From positions 79,157,624-79,221,623 of the forward strand of contig NC_084478.1 of the NCBI RefSeq assembly GCF_027409185.1: DNA of 64,000 nucleotides. Direction: 5' to 3'. Positions 59,166-64,000 of the stretch are shown here, piece by piece (the first letter of the stretch is position 1; the number at the start of each line of letters is the position of its first letter). The notes beneath the pieces were generated by a model. The model was not told where the DNA came from. It saw only the letters and a list, made by a program, of their open reading frames with translations, and did not search any database. The position numbers and the translations under genes are program-made. The stretch comes from Cynocephalus volans. Lineage: Eukaryota > Chordata > Mammalia > Dermoptera > Cynocephalidae.

Positions 59166-60018
59166 GCTATTTATAAAAAAGACAGAAAATAACAAACGCT
59201 GGTGAGGATGTGTAGAAAGGGGAACCCTTATACACTATACATGGGATTGTAAATTAGTACAGCCATTATGGAAAATAGTACAGAGGTTTCTCAGACAACT
59301 ACAGAAAAAACTACCAAATGATCCAGCAATCCCACTACTGGGTATATACCCAAAGAATGGAAATCATGTTGAAGGGACACGTGCACTCCCATGTTTATCA
59401 CAGCTGTATTCACAATAGGTAAGATATGGAACCAACCTAAATTCCATCAACAAACAACTGGATAAAGAAAATGTGGTATATATACATAATGGAATACAAC
59501 TCAGCCATAAAAAAGAATGAAATTCTGCCATTCACAGCAACATGGATGTTCTTGAAGAAAATTATGTTAAGTGAAATAAGCTAGGCACAGAAAGAGAAAT
59601 ACCACATGTTCTTGCTCATATGTGGAAGCTAAAAATAAATAAATAAAATAAATGAATAAACAATAATAAGTTGAACTTTCAGAAGGAGAGAGCAGTATTG
59701 TGGTTACTAGAGGTGGGAAAGGGAAAGGGGGGTTAGTGAGAAGTTGGTTAATGGATACAAACAGCTAGATAGGAAAAATAAATTCTGTTGGTGTACAGTC
59801 GAGCTAGGCATCTATAATTAAGAGTAATTTACCACGTTTTCAAATAGCTAGAAGAGAGGAGACTGAATGTCCTCATCACAAATAAATGATTAAGTTTTGT
59901 AATGATGAATATGCTAATTACCCCATTTTGATGATCAACACTTTGTATACATATATTGAAATTGAAATTCAACTCTGTACCCCACAAATATGTATAATTG
60001 GTACACTTCAATAAAAAA
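59166..60018 (+). other. L1 ORF2 end and 3' UTR
   Basis: It contains 'tggtatatatacataatgga' and 'aatggatacaaacagctaga', then an AT-rich 3' UTR that ends 'cacttcaataaaaaaa' at the target-site duplication. Confidence 0.85.
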
Positions 60019-60037
60019 AGAAATTATGGGCCTCTCT

Positions 60038-60600
60038 AAAATTTGGTTGGGAAAAAAAGAGTCATGCTACTACAAAAAGTTTAAGTAACCATTATACTTT
60101 CATGATTTCTAAGGCCCTTCTAGTTCCCCTAAACTAGGATTTTTTTTTAATGTCCCATACAAAACAAGAATTTAATCTGATAGAGTGTTTAAACACAGAA
60201 AGAGAACAATCAACTCGTATTTATTATTCCTTCTTTATAGCCACTTTATAATCTTGGATCTCAAAATAGGATAAAATGCAATGCTTAAAATGATATTCTA
60301 ATATATGGTAGACATTCTGAAAGTAATTGGCAACTCCCACAATGACTGTCATTTTGAAAGCAGTAGAAAATGTCTTACAAATTTCAAGATCAGAGTCAAA
60401 TTCTGCATTTTTTTTCCTCTTAGGCAACACTAAAGACATGTCTTAATCCAAGCAAATGAGGAGAAACAAATTATTTTTAGTCTCACAATTACTGTTTCCA
60501 AGTCTCCTCCACAAATTTTATCTTTCTTCTTTGTGTTCCTGGCCAAGGCTGCCCCTGAAAGTTCAGTTTACTAAAGTTACTAGAGGTGCCAAATAAACCA
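60038..60600. other. Unassigned AT-rich sequence
   Basis: No gene or clear repeat. Confidence 0.4.
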
Positions 60601-60604
60601 AATA

Positions 60605-60686
60605 CAAGGATGCTTCAAAAAGTTCGTAGGAAAGTAGAATTAAAAGATAAATCTCTATTTTCCATGAATTTTTTGAAGTACCCTTG
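60605..60686. mobile_element. 82-bp mariner-type MITE
   Basis: The ends are inverted copies, 'caaggatgcttcaaaaagtt' and 'aattttttgaagtacccttg', flanked by TA (60603-60604 and 60687-60688). The whole element is a near-palindrome, like the MADE1 type of mariner derivative. Confidence 0.87.
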
Positions 60687-60719
60687 TAGGCAATTCTCTA
60701 GAGCCTCACTTGCTCCTCA

Positions 60720-60845
60720 GTTTGTAAAGCAGGAGTTGAAAGAGGTTTATTAGGATCACCTGGGAAGCTTTTTCAACCAACACCTATGCCCCAATCTCCT
60801 CTCCCTCTAGTGGAGCAGTGTTCTAGCTTGGGGCTTCACTACGTT
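60720..60845. repeat. MER5-like fragment, weak
   Basis: 'taggatcacctgggaagctt' and 'cacctatgccccaatctcct' resemble a MER5-type element. Confidence 0.45.
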
Positions 60846-60849
60846 CCAC

Positions 60850-61238
60850 AGTTTTAGTCCGTTTTGTGTTGCTATAACAGAAATACCTGAGACTGGGTAA
60901 TCTGGCTTACGATTCTGGGACAGCTGCGTCTGGCAGGGGCCTCAGGCTGCTTCTACTCATGGCGGAAAGTGGCAGGCAGCCAGGAGGTACGAGCAGATCA
61001 CATGGCGACAGGAAGCAAGAGAGAGAGAGAAAGAAGGTACCAGAGTCCTATAAACAACAAGCTCTCCAGGAACTAATAGAGCGAGAACTCACTCACTACC
61101 CCTCCTCCCCCAGGGAGAGCATTAATCCATTCATGAGGGATCTGCCCCCATGACTCAATCAGTTTCCAACACTGCCACATTGGGGATCAAATTTCTGCAT
61201 GAGTTTTGGAGGGGACAACACATCCAAACTCCATTACA
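60850..61238 (-). mobile_element. MST-type MaLR LTR, antisense
   Basis: It starts 'gttttagtccgttttgtgtt' and holds 'acctgagactgggtaat', 'attaatccattcatgaggga', 'ctgcccccatgactcaatca' and 'ggatcaaatttctgcatgag'. It is the reverse of the LTR family at 20828. No internal viral genes. Confidence 0.85.
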
Positions 61239-61707
61239 CAAGAAAGATCTTCTCCATCAAGGAGCCAAATCAATTGAGCTCAGAAGACACTGGCTTTGTC
61301 ACAAATAGGTTGGGGAAGTCACTTAACTTTTCTGGTCTCGATTTTTTCCTCTGATTTTTGAGGTTCCCTTCCAGCTGTGAAATTCTGAGTGCATGTCATG
61401 TGTAAGAAGCCTTCTGAAAGTACTTTTAGCAAGGAATGACTTGTCATTTCTTGGTTTTCCAACAGCATATACAATAGAACATATAACCTAATTATATACT
61501 TTCCTATATTGCCCTCTAGTTTTTATACGAAAAGCTTTTTTCTTCTCAACTGTATTTAAAGCATATTCAGTTTAATAGTTTCTTTTAAGGGGCAGGCAAT
61601 GTGCCTTCTACTTAAATCTCCTAGGACAACTCAGGGTGTGTCCTAAGGTAATCAGTATGTATTTATGTTGTTCGAAGATGTCCCTTCTTTCAAAGTCCTG
61701 TAGTAGG

Positions 61708-61798
61708 GGCTGACCAGTTAGCTCAGTTGGTTAGAGTGTGGTGTTATGACACTAAGCTCTACAGGTTCGGATCCCTGTACCAGACAGCTGCAAAAAAA
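61708..61798 (+). mobile_element. Monomeric tRNA-Ile-type SINE
   Basis: 'ggctgaccagttagctcagt' (A box), 'tggttagagtgtggtg' and 'ggttcggatccctgtacca' (B box) are followed by an A-rich tail. It is flanked by 'caaagtc' at 61691-61697 and 61800-61806. Confidence 0.88.
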
Positions 61799-61825
61799 CC
61801 AAAGTCGTGGGGTCGTATTTTCCAT

Positions 61826-62109
61826 CAGTGCTGTCCAGTAGAAATATAATGTGAGCCACAAATATAATTTAAATTTTTCTAGGAGGCACTTTAAGAAGTG
61901 AAAAGAAACTAGTGAAATTAGTTTTAATTCTATATTTAACCCACTGTATCCAAAATAGTGTCATTTCACCATGCAGTCAATGTAAAAAGTATTGAGATAT
62001 TCAAAATCTGGTGCGTATTTTATGCTTACATCATATTTCAATTCAAAATAGCCACATTCAAGCGCTCGGTAGCCACCTGGGGCTAGTGGCTACCTATTGA
62101 ACAGTGCAG
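61826..62109. mobile_element. hAT-type MITE
   Basis: It starts 'cagtgctgtccagtagaaat' and ends 'tattgaacagtgcag', an inverted end. The interior has 'gtgagccaca', 'aacccactgtatccaaaata' and 'tagccacctggggctagtgg'. It is of the common Charlie-derived type; I do not assign a member name. Confidence 0.8.
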
Positions 62110-62499
62110 TTTTGCATAACCGGGCTGCTTTCCGAACGGATCCCTCATTTTTCTATTCTCATAATGACACTGAGTACTTAAGTACTCAGGCTTGCCAGAG
62201 GGGTGCAAAGATTAATCAGATTGAGTCAGGTAAGGGAGACAGATTTGTAAATCAGTAGCTATTATACAGTGTGGTAGGTACTATGATGAGATACACAGAA
62301 GAAACTGCCTTGGCGGCTGAGGGCGCGGGGCCGGGGGGAAGTCAAGGAAGGTTGCACAAAGGAAGTAACATTTGACCTGGGAAGTAGCTGGCAGAAAGGA
62401 AGCCAGCTGTGGGGTGATCGGAGTTTCAGGTTACCAATTATCTGGATTAAGGAGAGGGGCTCCACAGGGAACCGGCCAAAAGGACGCTGGGGTGTGTGG

Positions 62500-63118
62500 T
62501 AAGGAGGGGTGACGTGAAGGGGAGGAGGGCAGATCCCGGAACGCCATCTGATGGGTGGAAGGAAGCTGGAGGGGGGGCGCTACTTGCACTTGGCGCTCGA
62601 ACGATCAGACCTGTGGCCCGTGGGAGGCGCGGCGGCTGGACTCCCTGGTTACCCGGACTCCTCAATTTAGGGAGCGACTCGCGAGGTAAAGTAAGCGCCT
62701 GGCCAACGCCTAAAACGCGCCCGCGCCCGCCCTCCCGCGCTCGCCCACACTCGCTCGCGCTCCGAATTCAGCCTCGTCCCTCCTGGGCCTCAGAGCCCAC
62801 GGAACTTCCCGGCCCAGTGGCGGCGGCGAGGAGCAGGCCGTAAAACAGTGCCTAGGGTTTTTCTTGTTTGTTTGTTTGTTTGTTTCGAACAGATGCCTAC
62901 GACTTCTAATAGGCTGCCTGGTAAGATGAGTCTATGGAAACGGTTGCCAGGGCCGGCAAACGGCTCGTCCCGGAAATCCTTGGACGCTTTAGTAACAGTG
63001 AAGTGACTGGACCAATGCGGCACCCCTTCCGCTTTCGTTGCGCGGCTAGCCGAGTTCTACTATAGCAGTTTTCCTTTGACTCCGGAAGTAAGGTCTTCTA
63101 GGTTCCTCCCTCCCCAAG
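62500..63118 (+). promoter_or_regulatory. IGBP1: IGBP1 CpG-rich promoter and 5' UTR
   Basis: CpGs are dense at 62550-62840 and 62990-63060. A CCAAT box lies at 63012-63016 and an ETS-type CCGGAAGT at 63082-63089. There is no TATA box. This is usual for a housekeeping gene. A short (GTTT)n run is at 62866-62884. The transcription start is probably around 63010-63060, inferred from the motifs only. Confidence 0.65.
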
Positions 63119-63309
63119 ATGGCAGCTGGTGAAGACGAGTTACAGCTGCCACGGCTCCCCGAGCTGTTCGAAACCAGCAAGCAGCTCCTGGACGAAATAG
63201 AAGTAGCGACGGAACCCACCGGGTCCCGGATAGTCCAGGATAAGGTGTCAAAGGGACTGGACCTCCTTGGGAAGGCTGCCGAAATGGTATCGGAGCTCGA
63301 CTTGTTCAG
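63119..63309 (+). CDS. IGBP1: IGBP1 coding exon 1
   Basis: It holds 63 codons and 2 nt of a Ser codon. If unspliced, the frame would stop after YGGESNNE, showing that the GT at 63310 must be used. Confidence 0.95.
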
Positions 63310-63984
63310 GTACGGGGGAGAGAGCAATAACGAGTGAGAACGCAGGTAATAATGGTTACCAAGGGTGGAGCCATTGCGTCTGGGTGGAGGGGCCCTTTAA
63401 GACTGAGAACTTTTCGTTCCTACCTCCCCCTGCAGTCAGTCTCTTGTACCTTGTTTACTTACCCCATCTCTCTTCCAAGATAGTTGATATCCCACGACTC
63501 TGCTCCCTAGTGTCGGCTGACGTCATAGACATAGGGTGTGAGTGCTCTGCCACTTTGAGTGCAACTAGCCGCTGTTCTGTGCCTCTTCCTTTTGCCCCGC
63601 TCCCAACCCATACCTCCCCTCCCCCAGGAAGCGAGGACCACAGTTTGAATGTCCAGCCAGGCTTCACAGCCTCTTCTTTGCTCTTTCTAGCCGAAATGAA
63701 GATTTGGAGGAGATTGCTTCCACCGACCTGAAGTACCTGATGGTGCCAGCGTTTCAAGGAGCCCTCACCCTGAAACAAGTCGACCCCAACAAGCGTCTAG
63801 ATCATTTGCAGTGGGCTCGAGAACATTTTATGAACTACTTAACCCAGTGCCATTACTATCAGGTGGCAAAGTTTGAGCTGCCCAAAACCAAGAACAACTC
63901 AGCTGAAAATAACACTGCTACTTCCTCCATGGCCTATCCTAGCCTCGTTGCTATGGCATCTCAAAGACAGGCTAAAATAGAGAG
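63119..63984 (+). CDS. IGBP1: IGBP1 (alpha4/TAP42-like PP2A regulator), coding exons 1-2, gene continues
   Basis: Exon 1 is 63119-63309 and exon 2 is 63691-63984. Together they encode the first 161 residues of about 339. The joined protein starts [20 protein letters not shown], reads [13 protein letters not shown] across the junction, and goes on to the TAP42-type helical repeats. These contain [37 protein letters not shown] and [15 protein letters not shown]. The donors GTACGG (63310) and GTGGGT (63985) and the acceptor TTTCTAG (63684-63690) fit the reading frame. IGBP1 binds the catalytic subunits of PP2A, PP4 and PP6 and protects them; the known binding surface is in this N-terminal helical part. 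The first ATG is in a good context and matches the family N terminus. Confidence 0.96.
63691..63984 (+). CDS. IGBP1: IGBP1 coding exon 2
   Basis: It completes the Ser codon and adds 97 codons ([18 protein letters not shown] onward) plus 2 nt of an Arg codon. The donor at 63985 lies 16 bp before the window ends. The pyrimidine tract before the acceptor is strong. Confidence 0.95.
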
Positions 63985-64000
63985 GTGGGTCAATAGCTGT

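Larger units (their letters stand above)
53302..60018 (+). mobile_element. Full-length L1 retrotransposon with target-site duplication
   Basis: This 6.7 kb L1 is complete at both ends. A 19-nt duplication brackets it: agaaattctgggcctctct at 53283-53301 and agaaattatgggcctctct at 60019-60037 (one mismatch). The order is a repetitive 5' UTR (53302-54850), ORF1 (about 54862-55740), ORF2 (about 55940-59165) and a 3' UTR ending in a short A run at 60018. Both ORFs carry stops and frameshifts, so the copy is dead. The 3' end text differs from the older L1M pieces in the window. Confidence 0.95.

Noticed and set aside
61708-61798. tRNA-Ile gene
   Set aside because: Tail, flanking duplication and altered acceptor stem show a SINE, not a functional tRNA gene.
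62496-62843. 115-codon frame upstream of IGBP1
   Set aside because: Falls in the CpG-rich promoter where open frames are common; no family similarity.
63267-63731. 154-codon frame across IGBP1 intron 1
   Set aside because: It reads IGBP1 exon 1 in another frame and then intron; clear splice sites and the family protein show the real path.

Overview
This is mammalian nuclear DNA, almost certainly from the X chromosome. Three protein genes can be placed: AWAT2 on the minus strand at the left edge (5' part only), OTUD6A on the plus strand (complete, intronless) and IGBP1 on the plus strand at the right edge (first two coding exons). From general knowledge, AWAT2 - OTUD6A - IGBP1 in these orientations is the order in human Xq13.1. 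The dispersed SINEs are built from one or two tRNA-Ile-like units. I know that type best from the CYN SINEs of colugos (Dermoptera), so a colugo is my favoured source. I could not run a repeat library, and another mammal with a tRNA-Ile SINE is not excluded.

Layout. 1-7442: AWAT2 coding exons 1-5 (codons 1-200) with a 6 kb first intron that holds old repeats and a 164-bp near-perfect direct duplication. 7443-14280: non-coding, with L2, MIR and L1M relics. 14284-24440: a block of nested transposons. It contains a tailless SINE, an old L1 broken by a younger antisense L1, a second old L1 split by a full-length Tigger1, a MaLR solo LTR and SINEs. 25130-26700: OTUD6A with its promoter and 3' UTR. 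About 27165-27485: a three-copy tandem repeat of about 120 bp. About 28200-30130: a 2 kb G-rich degenerate minisatellite. 30580-42260: MIR, L1M, L3/CR1 and LTR-like relics plus a TC-rich tract. About 42520-44335 (minus): a decayed leucine-rich-repeat membrane-protein gene of the LRRC32/NRROS type. 44450-53170: MIR, L2, L1M and a MaLR LTR. 53302-60018: a full-length L1 bounded by a 19-nt target-site duplication, whose 5' UTR is about a dozen degenerate copies of a unit of about 91 bp. 60600-62110: a mariner MITE, a MaLR LTR, a SINE and a hAT-type MITE. 62500-63118: a CpG-rich promoter leading into IGBP1.

The three genes do not form a pathway. AWAT2 makes wax and retinyl esters in the ER. OTUD6A is an OTU deubiquitinase retrogene. 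IGBP1 (alpha4) is a chaperone and regulator of PP2A-type phosphatase catalytic subunits. They are neighbours by chromosomal history. No prokaryotic-style system, CRISPR array or functional RNA gene was seen. The most noteworthy items are the L1 with a monomeric 5' UTR, the LRRC32-like pseudogene, the AWAT2-intron duplication and a 22-bp-arm palindrome.
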